Assembly: GCA_964517975.1 (NCBI GenBank)
Contig: CAZFDM010000303.1
Coordinates: 1 to 13,955 of the forward strand
Length of the DNA: 13,955 nucleotides
DNA from: JBBIRM01 sp964517975
GTDB taxonomy: Bacteria > Desulfobacterota > BSN033 > UBA1163
Direction of reading: 5' to 3'
Numbering within the stretch: the stretch's first letter is position 1; each line of letters starts with the position of its first letter. Shown here one piece after another: positions 1 to 7,128 of this stretch. The translations under genes and the position numbers were made by a program. Below the pieces are notes generated by a model. That model did not search any database, was not told the origin of the DNA, and saw only the letters and a list, made by a program, of their open reading frames with translations.

Positions 1-850
1 CGATCCCCGTGCTCTTCATGATCTCCTTGGCCAAATATTCTCCAATCCCACCGAGAACCTTGTGACCAAAACTATCCAGTCCTTCTTCTTTCGCAATCTC
101 ACTTCCTCCTGAGGGCTTTGCTCCTTCAGCCACCACCACGATGTCGTAACGGGCTCCCTTCCTTCTTCCCTCCAGGAGTAATTCGTTAACCTTTTCAAGG
201 TCAAAATCATATTCAGGGATTAGGATGATGTAAGCCCCGCTCGATTCTCCTCCCTCGAGGGCCAACCAACCCGCATGTCTTCCCATGGTCTCTACCACAA
301 AGATTCTTTTATGGGACCCTGCGGTTGTCCTCAGACGGTCGATCTCCTCAGTGATCACATTGACTGCAGTCTCAAAGCCGAGCGTGTAATCCGTGCCGGA
401 AAGGTCTTTGTCAATGGTCTTTGGAATCCCAACGACCTTTATTCCTTCCTGATAAAGTTTATGAGCCACGCCAAGTGTATCCTCTCCACCAATGGCAATA
501 AGATAATCGAGATGGAACCGTTGGATATTCTCAAGGACAATCTTCGAGCGATCATTTTTAGGATCGTAGGGATTGGTTCGAGAGGTCCCAAGGTTAGTTC
601 CTCCATATCGATCCCAAGTTCTTACCATCTCTTCATTAAGTTGAGTGATCCTCGACCCTAAAAAATCTGAATCTCCATCAGGTTGAACAAGGCCCTTCCA
701 TCCGTCACGAATCCCGATGACTTCATACTGAATCTTCCGCATCTTTCGGAGTCGATCATCCAGTGCGGTCTTGACCACCCATTTGATCGCAGGGTTTAAT
801 CCCGCACAATCGCCACCCCCTGTGAGAACTCCAATTCTTCTCTTCTCCAT
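1..850 (-). CDS. pfp: 6-phosphofructokinase, pyrophosphate-type signature, 3' end cut by window
   Basis: This enzyme phosphorylates fructose 6-phosphate to fructose 1,6-bisphosphate in cytosolic glycolysis; a PPi-linked form also works in reverse. The frame runs from ATG at 850 leftward off the window, giving 283 codons of an expected 350-400. Visible motifs are the N-terminal GGGDCAGLNPAI loop (residues 11-22), IGGEDTLG (120-127), PKTIDKD (143-149) and ETMGRHAGW (187-195). The residues aligned with E. coli PfkA Gly104 and Gly124 are Asp124 and Lys144 here. That pair marks PPi-dependent PFKs in the established family literature, so PPi use is inferred and not proven. TIDKD replaces the more usual TIDND. 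A GGAGAG ribosome site lies 6 nt before the ATG. The gene follows the GNAT gene by 18 bp and is probably the last visible member of the M48-GNAT-PFK operon. Family assignment is very secure; cofactor less so. Confidence 0.93.
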   Translation of the reverse strand, partial: MEKRRIGVLTGGGDCAGLNPAIKWVVKTALDDRLRKMRKIQYEVIGIRDGWKGLVQPDGDSDFLGSRITQLNEEMVRTWDRYGGTNLGTSRTNPYDPKNDRSKIVLENIQRFHLDYLIAIGGEDTLGVAHKLYQEGIKVVGIPKTIDKDLSGTDYTLGFETAVNVITEEIDRLRTTAGSHKRIFVVETMGRHAGWLALEGGESSGAYIILIPEYDFDLEKVNELLLEGRRKGARYDIVVVAEGAKPSGGSEIAKEEGLDSFGHKVLGGIGEYLAKEIMKSTGI

Positions 851-868
851 TTCTCTCTCCGTCTATCC

Positions 869-1345
869 TTAGATAATCCTTTTGCAGAAGGTGATCCGAT
901 CATTCCCCTCCCAATAGAAATCTCGGATCCTTGCCACCTCATGGAATCCTTTATGGAGATAAAATCGGTAAGCCTCTTCGTAAGAAGGAATGGAAGAGGT
1001 ATCCGCAAGGATCATCCTTCCTTGACTTTCCCTCACCTCTTCTTCTAAAAAATCGATAAGCCTTGAGCCGATCCCCTGCCCTTTGAAATCGATATCAACT
1101 AAAATCCAATAGAGGTCATAAGTTCCCTGAGTCATCGGAACAGGCCCAAAACAGATGTATCCCAATGGTTGATCCTGGTCATTGACGAAACAATGAATCC
1201 TATAATCTTTCTGATCTGAATCCCTTAATACCAGGTCAATCAATTCCATCGCCACATTGATCTCTTCTGGGGTGAATACCTTTGCACGATGAAGCATCGA
1301 GTAAAGATATCCCCTATCCTCCTGAACCAATGGACGGATTTTCAT
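869..1345 (-). CDS. GNAT family N-acetyltransferase
   Basis: The 158-aa protein is a single GNAT domain, predicted to transfer an acetyl group from acetyl-CoA to an amine. Substrate is unknown. The acetyl-CoA pyrophosphate-binding motif A is clear: ILVDIDFKGQGIGSRLI at residues 81-97, with the Q/RxxGxG core Q90-G91-I92-G93. Motif B is recognisable near YEEAYRFYLHKGF (122-134), ending in the usual Y-x-x-x-G-F. The start ATG at 1345 has GGGAGAG seven bases upstream. It lies 15 bp after the M48 gene and 18 bp before the phosphofructokinase gene on the same strand, so co-transcription is likely. Nothing in the neighbourhood identifies the acceptor; small-molecule or protein N-terminal acetylation are both possible. 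Confidence 0.88.
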   Translation of the reverse strand: MKIRPLVQEDRGYLYSMLHRAKVFTPEEINVAMELIDLVLRDSDQKDYRIHCFVNDQDQPLGYICFGPVPMTQGTYDLYWILVDIDFKGQGIGSRLIDFLEEEVRESQGRMILADTSSIPSYEEAYRFYLHKGFHEVARIRDFYWEGNDRITFCKRII

Positions 1346-1360
1346 GATTTGGCTCTCCCA

Positions 1361-2812
1361 CTATCTCCCCTTCTCCACTACCTTGATCAGTGTTCCCGCA
1401 GGAACCACCTGATGGGGTTCCATCCCATTGAGAAGGGCAATCTCTTTCATTTTTTCATTGGGGATTCCCACGGTGCGAAGATGGTTTTCAAGGCGGTCTG
1501 ATCTCCCGACCGTGTGGAGGCGGATTCGGTCAGGGCTTACATAGATCCTCCTTAAATCCGTAAGGTCTTTAAATTGCCGCATGGTATTATCAAAGAGGGT
1601 ATGGTAATTTTGGAACTTTTCGATGCTTGTCAGACCATGAAAGACATAAACCTTCCTATCCTTCTCAATGAAATAGGAGAGTAACCTGAAGGTTCCTTTC
1701 TGGGTTCGAATATCTGAGAGGACACGTTGAGTAGGGAGCTCATTGACTAAAAGTGATTCAGATCGTACGGCTATAGCCCCAGTCTTCGAAATAAAATTCC
1801 TGACCGTTTCTCTTGAGGAGGTTTCGTTTGTAAAAGAGAATAAGATCACCGCATCTTGGGCTTCGCTCTCCATTTGGACTTGAGTTCGGGTGTTTTTGAG
1901 TTTCCATCGTAAGGGCACAGGGAATTGAAACCGCAGTTGAGGATGAAAAAAAATATTTTCATCTACATAACCCTGTCTGGGATCATCCCCATAGATCAGA
2001 CCATCAATCTCCCTTAGATAACCATCACGATTCACCCTTAAATCTTTTAAGTCCAATTTCTGTTGCCATTCCTTTGCCATTGCCCTGACCGCAGGGATTC
2101 GGTCTTCAGGGCTCGGGTGGGTTGAAAACCAGCCAGGGAGTCCACTTCGGTCAGATCCTGGATTCATCCTGGTGAGGGTTTCAAAAAAGTTTGCCAACTG
2201 CGAGGCCTCATACCCAGTTTTGCTCGCATACTCAACGCCCAAACGGTCTGCCTCTCTTTCATTATCCCGGCTGAACCTTAAAAAGAGCATTCCCACTCCT
2301 ATTTGTGCCAGACTCGTAAGAATTGGAGAATCAACAAAGATGGAACCCACTCCCAATCCGATTTGGAAAAGTTGAGCCTTGCTATATTGTTTTGCAGAAT
2401 GGCGGGCAGCAATATGACCGATTTCATGTCCCATCACCCCAGAAACTTCTGCCTCGTTACTCAAAACCGCTAAGATACCACGGCTAAAATAGATGTAACC
2501 CCCAGGCACAGCAAATGCATTGACAACCGAGGCATCAAGAATTCTGAATTGATAGTTCAATTGGGGTCGGTGGGATACCCTTGCCAGTCTTTGGCAGATC
2601 TCGTTAAGATAAGCAGTTAATTTCGAGTCTTCATAGATACCATACTGTTTGACAATCTCACGATCGGTCTCACGACCCAAACGGAGTTCATCATCCTCAC
2701 TTAAAAGCATCAACTCCTGTTTTCCAGTTACGGGATTAACCGCACAGGAAGGAAGGAAAAAAAGAAGACCTATAAACATTAAGCCAACTAAAAGGAATTT
2801 TTTAATTCTCAC
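1361..2812 (-). CDS. M48 family zinc metalloprotease lipoprotein with C-terminal LysM-like segment
   Basis: This 483-aa envelope protease resembles BepA/LoiP-type M48 enzymes that degrade or help assemble outer-membrane proteins. The N-terminus has a lipoprotein signal: KK at 4-5, a hydrophobic run 6-20 and lipobox L20-P21-S22-C23. Ala at +2 would fit outer-membrane sorting by the E. coli Lol rule. The zinc motif is HEIGH (129-133) in VMGHEIGHIAARHS, and the downstream DNEREADRLG (183-192) supplies the third-ligand region. Residues 230-240 (STHPSPEDRIP) are the standard M48 tail motif. Residues about 430-483 resemble a LysM peptidoglycan-binding repeat (LHTVGRSD...LLNGM...VPAGTLIKV). The start is GTG at 2812 with a purine-rich GGGAAGGGA upstream. 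It is 49 bp after tRNA-Thr on the same strand and probably read through from the tRNA promoter. The exact substrate is unknown. Confidence 0.93.
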   Translation of the reverse strand: MRIKKFLLVGLMFIGLLFFLPSCAVNPVTGKQELMLLSEDDELRLGRETDREIVKQYGIYEDSKLTAYLNEICQRLARVSHRPQLNYQFRILDASVVNAFAVPGGYIYFSRGILAVLSNEAEVSGVMGHEIGHIAARHSAKQYSKAQLFQIGLGVGSIFVDSPILTSLAQIGVGMLFLRFSRDNEREADRLGVEYASKTGYEASQLANFFETLTRMNPGSDRSGLPGWFSTHPSPEDRIPAVRAMAKEWQQKLDLKDLRVNRDGYLREIDGLIYGDDPRQGYVDENIFFHPQLRFQFPVPLRWKLKNTRTQVQMESEAQDAVILFSFTNETSSRETVRNFISKTGAIAVRSESLLVNELPTQRVLSDIRTQKGTFRLLSYFIEKDRKVYVFHGLTSIEKFQNYHTLFDNTMRQFKDLTDLRRIYVSPDRIRLHTVGRSDRLENHLRTVGIPNEKMKEIALLNGMEPHQVVPAGTLIKVVEKGR

Positions 2813-2861
2813 CTCTTATCCCTTCCCAAGGAATATTTACCCTTCATCATTTCGAGTAAAA

Positions 2862-2936
<75 letters not shown>

Positions 2937-2964
2937 AGACCCACTTTTGATTTGATTTAAAAGG

Positions 2965-2993
2965 TTGTCTATTTTTTTAGCATGTTTTAAAAT
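2965..2993 (+). promoter_or_regulatory. Candidate sigma70 promoter for the flippase-like gene
   Basis: TTGTCT (2965-2970) and TAAAAT (2988-2993) are separated by 17 bp. Transcription would start near 3000, giving a leader of about 40 nt before the TTG start at 3039. The elements overlap the oppositely oriented tRNA promoter candidate. Confidence 0.4.
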
Positions 2994-3002
2994 GAGCGTC
3001 AA
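2974..3002 (-). promoter_or_regulatory. Candidate sigma70 promoter for tRNA-Thr and the M48 operon
   Basis: The minus strand shows TTGACG (2997-3002), a 17-bp spacer, and TAAAAA (2974-2979). Transcription would start near 2966, about 30 nt before the tRNA. It interleaves with a plus-strand promoter candidate for the divergent membrane-protein gene. Confidence 0.45.
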
Positions 3003-3038
3003 TCTTGGCCGGATTAAAATAATTGGAGAACCTTACCC

Positions 3039-4034
3039 TTGAAACGATTGCTTCCCTCCCTTCTGATGACCGCAGGGATCTTCCTCCTTCTCTTTACTCA
3101 AATATCCCTTCGGGAGATCTCTTTCATTATTAAAACCATTGAACCTCTCTGGGCGATTTCAGGATTTGGGGTATACCTTCTTTCTCTTTTCTTTCAGTCC
3201 CTCCGATATCGGTGGCTGATACGAACAAAGATTCCCTCCTTTTCAAAACTTTTCAGCATCTCCGTGCTCTATAACCTATCCCTGATGATCTTTCCCTCCA
3301 AGATAGGGGAACTGGCTTATCCCTATCTCTTAAATAAAATTTCCGAAACGACCATCACTGAAGGACTTGCCTCCCTGATCGCCTTGAGGGGATACGACCT
3401 TTTGATCATTCTTGTCTCCTTCATCTTCTCTTCCCTCTGGATTCAAACCCTATTTGAATTCAACCTCCTACTTACTTTCCTTCTTGCCCTTCTATTCATT
3501 ACCCTTATCCTGATTATCTTTTTCTATATGACGACCCTTTTGGTTGGATGTTCTAAAGTGTTAAGTAAAATCTCAAAGTGGGTGGGGAGAACCGATCTTA
3601 AACCCATTCAATGGGCTCAGAGGAAACTTCATGAGATTGCAGAGGATTTCTATGCTATCCGTGCAAGAAGAACCTATCTCCAGGTCACCCTTACCAGTCT
3701 TTTATCATGGGTTTCTGTTTTTTGGATGTTTTATGCTTTTATGAGGGGATTTGGAATTGAAATCTCATTTTTAAAAGTGGTGTTTGGATCAACGGTTGCT
3801 CTCCTCATCAGCATACTCCCCATTAGCGCATTTGGAAATTGGGGGATTTTGGAAGCAGGATGGACGATAGGGTTCCTAATGGTAGGACTCCCCAAGGATA
3901 AAGCGATTGCAACAGGATTATGGATTCACATTGCCGTCTTTATGGTCTGTGCAATCCTGGGCTCCTTCTTTTTAATTACCCTTAAGTTATCTCCTTTCTC
4001 TTTAGAGAAAAAAACCGAGGATAAAAATAGATAA
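3039..4034 (+). CDS. Lysylphosphatidylglycerol synthase TM region/UPF0104 flippase-like membrane protein
   Basis: This 331-aa inner-membrane protein has roughly eight hydrophobic segments (about 5-22, 36-55, 70-87, 118-138, 141-170, 214-235, 243-265, 290-315). It matches the MprF-type flippase-domain family (PF03706 style). Characteristic motifs are LRYRWLI (55-61), FPSKIGELAYPYLL (85-98, the family FPxxxGE signature) and ISILPISAFGNWGILEAG (257-274). The Lys- or Ala-tRNA transferase domain of full MprF is absent, so it is a stand-alone flippase-like half. Such proteins often accompany lipid or glycolipid synthesis genes, but the substrate here is unknown. The start is TTG at 3039, supported by GGAGAA at 3025-3030 and by MKRLL before the first membrane helix. 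It is monocistronic and followed by a hairpin at 4033-4078. Its link to the sphingolipid genes 2 kb downstream is only positional. Confidence 0.85.
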   Translation: MKRLLPSLLMTAGIFLLLFTQISLREISFIIKTIEPLWAISGFGVYLLSLFFQSLRYRWLIRTKIPSFSKLFSISVLYNLSLMIFPSKIGELAYPYLLNKISETTITEGLASLIALRGYDLLIILVSFIFSSLWIQTLFEFNLLLTFLLALLFITLILIIFFYMTTLLVGCSKVLSKISKWVGRTDLKPIQWAQRKLHEIAEDFYAIRARRTYLQVTLTSLLSWVSVFWMFYAFMRGFGIEISFLKVVFGSTVALLISILPISAFGNWGILEAGWTIGFLMVGLPKDKAIATGLWIHIAVFMVCAILGSFFLITLKLSPFSLEKKTEDKNR

Positions 4035-4078
4035 GCCCTTCCTCTCTTGTCACAACCTAAAATGAGAGAGAAGGGCTT
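4033..4078. terminator. Bidirectional terminator-like hairpin between convergent genes
   Basis: AAGCCCTTC and GAAGGGCTT form a 9-bp outer stem, extended by TCTCT/AGAGA past one bulged C, closing a 17-nt loop. The 5' arm begins inside the flippase-like gene's stop codon. On the plus strand it is followed only by a short T run. On the minus strand it is followed by ATCTATTTTTATCC, so it may serve the PxxKW gene better. Confidence 0.6.
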
Positions 4079-4138
4079 TCGATTTGGGACCCTTTAAAAA
4101 AGGACTTCACTTCCATTATCAGAATGGTCTGAGAGTCA

Positions 4139-4426
4139 TTAAGCCCTTTGGGTCGCATTTCGCTTTGAAGCCTTCAAAGGGTTCAACTTAAAGTTATCTT
4201 CTTTGACTTCCTTTTTGACATGAGTGGCAAAATTGCAAGGTCCCTTTGCCCACTTAATGGCTGGCTCACAATAGGTTTTGCAATACTCTCCTGTCGGATA
4301 CCTAACCACTCGGTCACACCCTTTGCAGGCCTCGACGATGGGATAACACCTCCCACCGTTGTAGGAACAGCCATTCTTCTTCATGAAGATGCATTCTGTC
4401 CCTACTTTGATGGTTTGACAAACCAT
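4139..4426 (-). CDS. PxxKW family cysteine-rich protein
   Basis: This is a 95-aa soluble protein with nine cysteines (positions 3, 12, 20, 27, 34, 37, 49, 53, 64), including the tight pair CKGC at 34-37. The naming motif P-A-I-K-W occurs at 55-59. The segments GCSYNGGRCYPIVEAC (19-34), CNFATHVKKE (64-73) and NPLKASKR (82-89) match my recollection of this small family, which I associate with Desulfobacterota. Function is unknown. The cysteine spacing suggests a metal or iron-sulfur site, but that is inference. No signal peptide is seen. ATG at 4426 has AGGGGG nine bases upstream. The gene stands alone, with a strong promoter 137 bp upstream and a terminator-like hairpin within the leader, suggesting conditional expression. 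Confidence 0.88.
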   Translation of the reverse strand: MVCQTIKVGTECIFMKKNGCSYNGGRCYPIVEACKGCDRVVRYPTGEYCKTYCEPAIKWAKGPCNFATHVKKEVKEDNFKLNPLKASKRNATQRA

Positions 4427-4500
4427 GGCGATCTACCCCCTTTCCTATTGGATTCTAAACTCCCTGAAATCATTAACCATTTATTTTTATGACCAAATCC

Positions 4501-4530
4501 AAAAAAAAGAGTTACCAAAAATGGCAACCC
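4501..4530 (-). terminator. Intrinsic terminator/attenuator in the PxxKW gene leader
   Basis: On the minus strand GGGTTGCCA (4530-4522) pairs with TGGTAACTC (4517-4509) as nine pairs including two G-U wobbles, with a four-T loop. Eight consecutive T residues follow (4508-4501). No gene ends upstream on this strand, so it would terminate transcripts from the promoter at 4563-4591 before the PxxKW gene. An attenuator, a riboswitch expression platform or a short RNA of about 55 nt are the possibilities. I do not recognise an aptamer. Confidence 0.65.
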
Positions 4531-4562
4531 ATTAAGATTTAATTCCAGAAAAAATCAAAATT

Positions 4563-4591
4563 ATAATAATTTATAATATTCAATTTGTCAA
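4563..4591 (-). promoter_or_regulatory. Strong sigma70 promoter driving the PxxKW leader
   Basis: The minus strand carries consensus TTGACA (4591-4586), a 17-bp spacer, and TATTAT (4568-4563). Transcription would start near 4556, leaving a leader of about 130 nt before the ATG at 4426. Confidence 0.65.
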
Positions 4592-4608
4592 TAAGCCCTC
4601 AAAAAAAT

Positions 4609-4648
4609 TTGACACTTTTCCAAAACTCGGTTATTCGATTTCTATAAT
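4609..4648 (+). promoter_or_regulatory. Possible promoter elements for the NlpC/P60 gene
   Basis: A consensus TTGACA (4609-4614) and a consensus TATAAT (4643-4648) lie upstream of the peptidase, but 28 bp apart, too far to act as one sigma70 promoter. TATAAT with an unrecognised or activator-dependent -35 region is the likelier arrangement. It would start transcription near 4655, just before the gene. Confidence 0.35.
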
Positions 4649-4675
4649 AGATCAGAAAATCTCGGGTTTTTAATT

Positions 4676-6088
4676 TTGAATTCTATGGCCAAAAAATCTT
4701 ATCCAGAACTTATTTTTATCCTCATCATTTTTCTTTTCACGTTTTTAGCGTTCAAACCCATTCTCTGGGCCTCTCCTGAATCCTACAAGGTCCCTTTAAA
4801 AATGGAAAGACCTGAATTCTGGTTAAAAAAAATCAAAAACCCAAAACAAATCCTACTTACCTTGGATCAAATTCAAAAAATGAATGATGAACACCTCAAA
4901 AAACCAGAACTTTATCTTTGCAACGTAAGAGAGATGAAGGAGGAATGGAGCAGGCAAGAGATCCTTTCCCTTCTAAGAGAAGATTGGGAAGGATTTGGAA
5001 AGACCGAGGAGGTTCGGTATGGTAGAGATGGATATCCTCTTGGAGAGGCTTTTTGGAATCTTCTAAAAGAAAATTGGAATCAGGACTCGTTAAGAGAAAT
5101 AACCCCTCTCAGATTTGGCATCATTGTCAAACGGACGGATATTCGAGTCTTTCCAACCCAAGAGGCCTCCCTTACCTCTCCTAACCATTATGGGTTTGAT
5201 CGGTTCCAACACTCCTCTATCTCTCCTGGGGCTTTGGTGGGGATATTTCATAAAAGTAAAGACAACCAATGGGTTTATGTTCAGTGCGGTTTCATTCGTG
5301 GATGGATTCGAATCTCAGATATCGCCATAGCCAGAGAAAAGGGGGACGCTATTGAGTATGAAAAAATGGAAGACCGGTGTGTCATTACAGATAGTTTCGT
5401 TAATATCTATGGTGACCCCCATCTCAAACAGAAACTCTTTACTGCCCAGATGGGATCTTCTTTTCCATTTATAAGTCCTTCAGAAAAATCTAAAAAGGCT
5501 TCCCCTTACTATATTATTAAAATCCCCATTCGAGAAAATAATGGATCCTTAACATTTGGAAAAGGATATATCTCAAAAAAGGATGGAGTTCATCGAGGAT
5601 TTCTTCCCTATACTCAAGAAAATATTGCTCGTCAAGCATTCAAAATGCTTCACGAACCTTACGGGTGGGGAGAGATGTTTGGAGGAAGAGATTGTTCAAG
5701 GTTCATTATGGATATCTTCTCGACCTTTGGATTCCTTATGCCACGAAACTCAAAACTCCAAGCCCTGATTGGAGTTCCTCTTCTGAGGGAAGGGGAAGAT
5801 CCCCCTGTAAGTATAAAAGACCTCTTAGATAAGGCTCCACCTTTAGCAACCCTTCTTCGATTCCCGGGTCATATCATGCTCTATTTGGGGAAAGATAAAG
5901 GGAACTATTATGTGATTCACAGTATCCATGGAATTCAGAAGGTGGGAAGAGGTGGATTTAGAATGGAAAAGATAGGAAGGGTCATTGTCTCTGATTTGAC
6001 TTTGGGGAAGGATGGAGTGAATGGACCGATCCTTGATCGAATCACCGATATTCGAACCCTCGTTGGATTCTCCTTGACAATTCCCTGA
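4676..6088 (+). CDS. SH3 domain-containing NlpC/P60 (C40) cell-wall peptidase
   Basis: The 470-aa protein is predicted to be secreted or membrane-anchored and to cut peptide stems of peptidoglycan. A lysine pair at 6-7 precedes a hydrophobic segment at about 11-32 (signal peptide or anchor). Residues about 145-300 form two bacterial SH3-like wall-binding domains (GWIRISD near 209-215; GKGYISKKDG near 295-304). The C40 catalytic domain spans about 318-440. It shows YGWGEMFGGRDCSRF with nucleophile Cys340, MPRNSKLQ (355-362), FPGHIMLYLG with His399, and VIHSIHG with His415 as the probable third residue. The TTG at 4676 gives the longest frame; ATG at 4685 (Met4) is an equally good start, and neither has a clear Shine-Dalgarno sequence. 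The gene ends 41 bp before the ceramide reductase gene on the same strand, so it may head that operon. The A/T-rich coding sequence differs somewhat from the genes after it. Confidence 0.88.
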   Translation: MNSMAKKSYPELIFILIIFLFTFLAFKPILWASPESYKVPLKMERPEFWLKKIKNPKQILLTLDQIQKMNDEHLKKPELYLCNVREMKEEWSRQEILSLLREDWEGFGKTEEVRYGRDGYPLGEAFWNLLKENWNQDSLREITPLRFGIIVKRTDIRVFPTQEASLTSPNHYGFDRFQHSSISPGALVGIFHKSKDNQWVYVQCGFIRGWIRISDIAIAREKGDAIEYEKMEDRCVITDSFVNIYGDPHLKQKLFTAQMGSSFPFISPSEKSKKASPYYIIKIPIRENNGSLTFGKGYISKKDGVHRGFLPYTQENIARQAFKMLHEPYGWGEMFGGRDCSRFIMDIFSTFGFLMPRNSKLQALIGVPLLREGEDPPVSIKDLLDKAPPLATLLRFPGHIMLYLGKDKGNYYVIHSIHGIQKVGRGGFRMEKIGRVIVSDLTLGKDGVNGPILDRITDIRTLVGFSLTIP

Positions 6089-6129
6089 AAACAGATAAAA
6101 TCTTAAAACTTAAATAAGAGGAATTAAAT

Positions 6130-7107
6130 GTGAAGGCCTTAGTCACAGGAGCCACAGGGTTTATTGGAAGCCATTTGACAGAAGGTCTTCTCAAAAAAGG
6201 AATCCAGGTTCGGTGTCTTTTGCGAAAGCCAGAAGAACTGAAGTGGCTTAAGAATCTCCCTGTGGAAGTGGTTCAAGGCGACATCACCCATAAAGATTCA
6301 TTGAGAAAGGCTGTAAAAGGCATGGATCAAATTTATCATCTTGCCGGGGTGACCAAAGCGATAAAAGAGAAAACCTATTTTGAGGTGAATGCGATTGGAA
6401 CCAAAAATCTTGTGATGGCTGTTCTTGAAAAGAATCCTCACATCCAGAAATTGGTCTATCTCTCAAGCCAGGCGGCTGCAGGTCCCTCTCGCAATGGGAG
6501 TAGAAAAGAATCAGACCCTTGCGAACCCATCTCTCCCTACGGCCAGAGCAAATGGATGGGTGAGGAGTTTGCCCTCGCTCACTCCCATGAACTTCCTCTT
6601 ATCATCCTTCGACCCTCTGCGGTCTACGGACCCAGAGATCGGGATATCTATTCTTTTTTTAAATGCCTTTCAAAAAGGATTAATCCCTGCCTTACAGGAG
6701 CTCTCCAGCATATCAGCCTATGTTATGTGGAGGATGTGATCCAAGCCATCTTCAGGGCCACAGAGCCCCAAACAAAAAGTGGAGAGATTTTCTTTCTCTC
6801 TGATGGTCATTCCTATCGAATGGGTGAGGTGGGGGATACCTTCGCTCAGGTGATGGGAGTCCGCACACTTCGTCTTCGAGTGCCCAAGCAGATGATCTTG
6901 GGAATCGCTTTTTTTTCTGAATACCTTTCCAAATTCTCAAAAAAACCTCCTCTGATCAATAAAGGAAAGGCAAGAGAAATGGTTCAAAGGAACTGGACGT
7001 GCGATATCACCAAGGCCAGAACCGTGCTCGGGTTTCATCCTCAATTTCCCCTTTTCCGAGGAGCGCAATTGACCTTTGATTGGTATAAAAAAGAAAAATG
7101 GTTGTAA
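6130..7107 (+). CDS. cerR: NAD(P)-dependent epimerase/dehydratase-type reductase, probable ceramide reductase CerR
   Basis: This 325-aa extended SDR protein has the NAD(P) Rossmann motif VTGATGFIGSHL (5-16), the DI motif (51-52), the HLAG motif (70-73), an active-site serine region LSSQ (111-114), YGQSK with catalytic Tyr137 and Lys141, and RPSAVYGPRD (161-170). The fold alone indicates a sugar or keto-group oxidoreductase. The specific call rests on context: it precedes spt by 21 bp and bcerS, matching the Caulobacter set in which an epimerase-annotated protein (CerR) reduces the keto group of the acylated sphingoid base. The start is GTG at 6130 with AAGAGGAA eight bases upstream; an ATG overlapping it at 6128 is immediately followed by TGA. 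A sugar-nucleotide epimerase or a 3-beta-HSD/dihydroflavonol reductase-like enzyme is the alternative. Family is secure; function is a contextual inference. Confidence 0.85.
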   Translation: MKALVTGATGFIGSHLTEGLLKKGIQVRCLLRKPEELKWLKNLPVEVVQGDITHKDSLRKAVKGMDQIYHLAGVTKAIKEKTYFEVNAIGTKNLVMAVLEKNPHIQKLVYLSSQAAAGPSRNGSRKESDPCEPISPYGQSKWMGEEFALAHSHELPLIILRPSAVYGPRDRDIYSFFKCLSKRINPCLTGALQHISLCYVEDVIQAIFRATEPQTKSGEIFFLSDGHSYRMGEVGDTFAQVMGVRTLRLRVPKQMILGIAFFSEYLSKFSKKPPLINKGKAREMVQRNWTCDITKARTVLGFHPQFPLFRGAQLTFDWYKKEKWL

Positions 7108-7128
7108 CCAAGAAATCGAGGTGATCTC

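Noticed and set aside
275..661. Plus-strand 128-codon frame opposite the phosphofructokinase
   Set aside because: The minus strand encodes uninterrupted conserved PFK motifs across the whole interval.
4609..4648. Consensus TTGACA and TATAAT taken as a single strong promoter
   Set aside because: The spacing is 28 bp, well outside the 15-20 bp range for sigma70.
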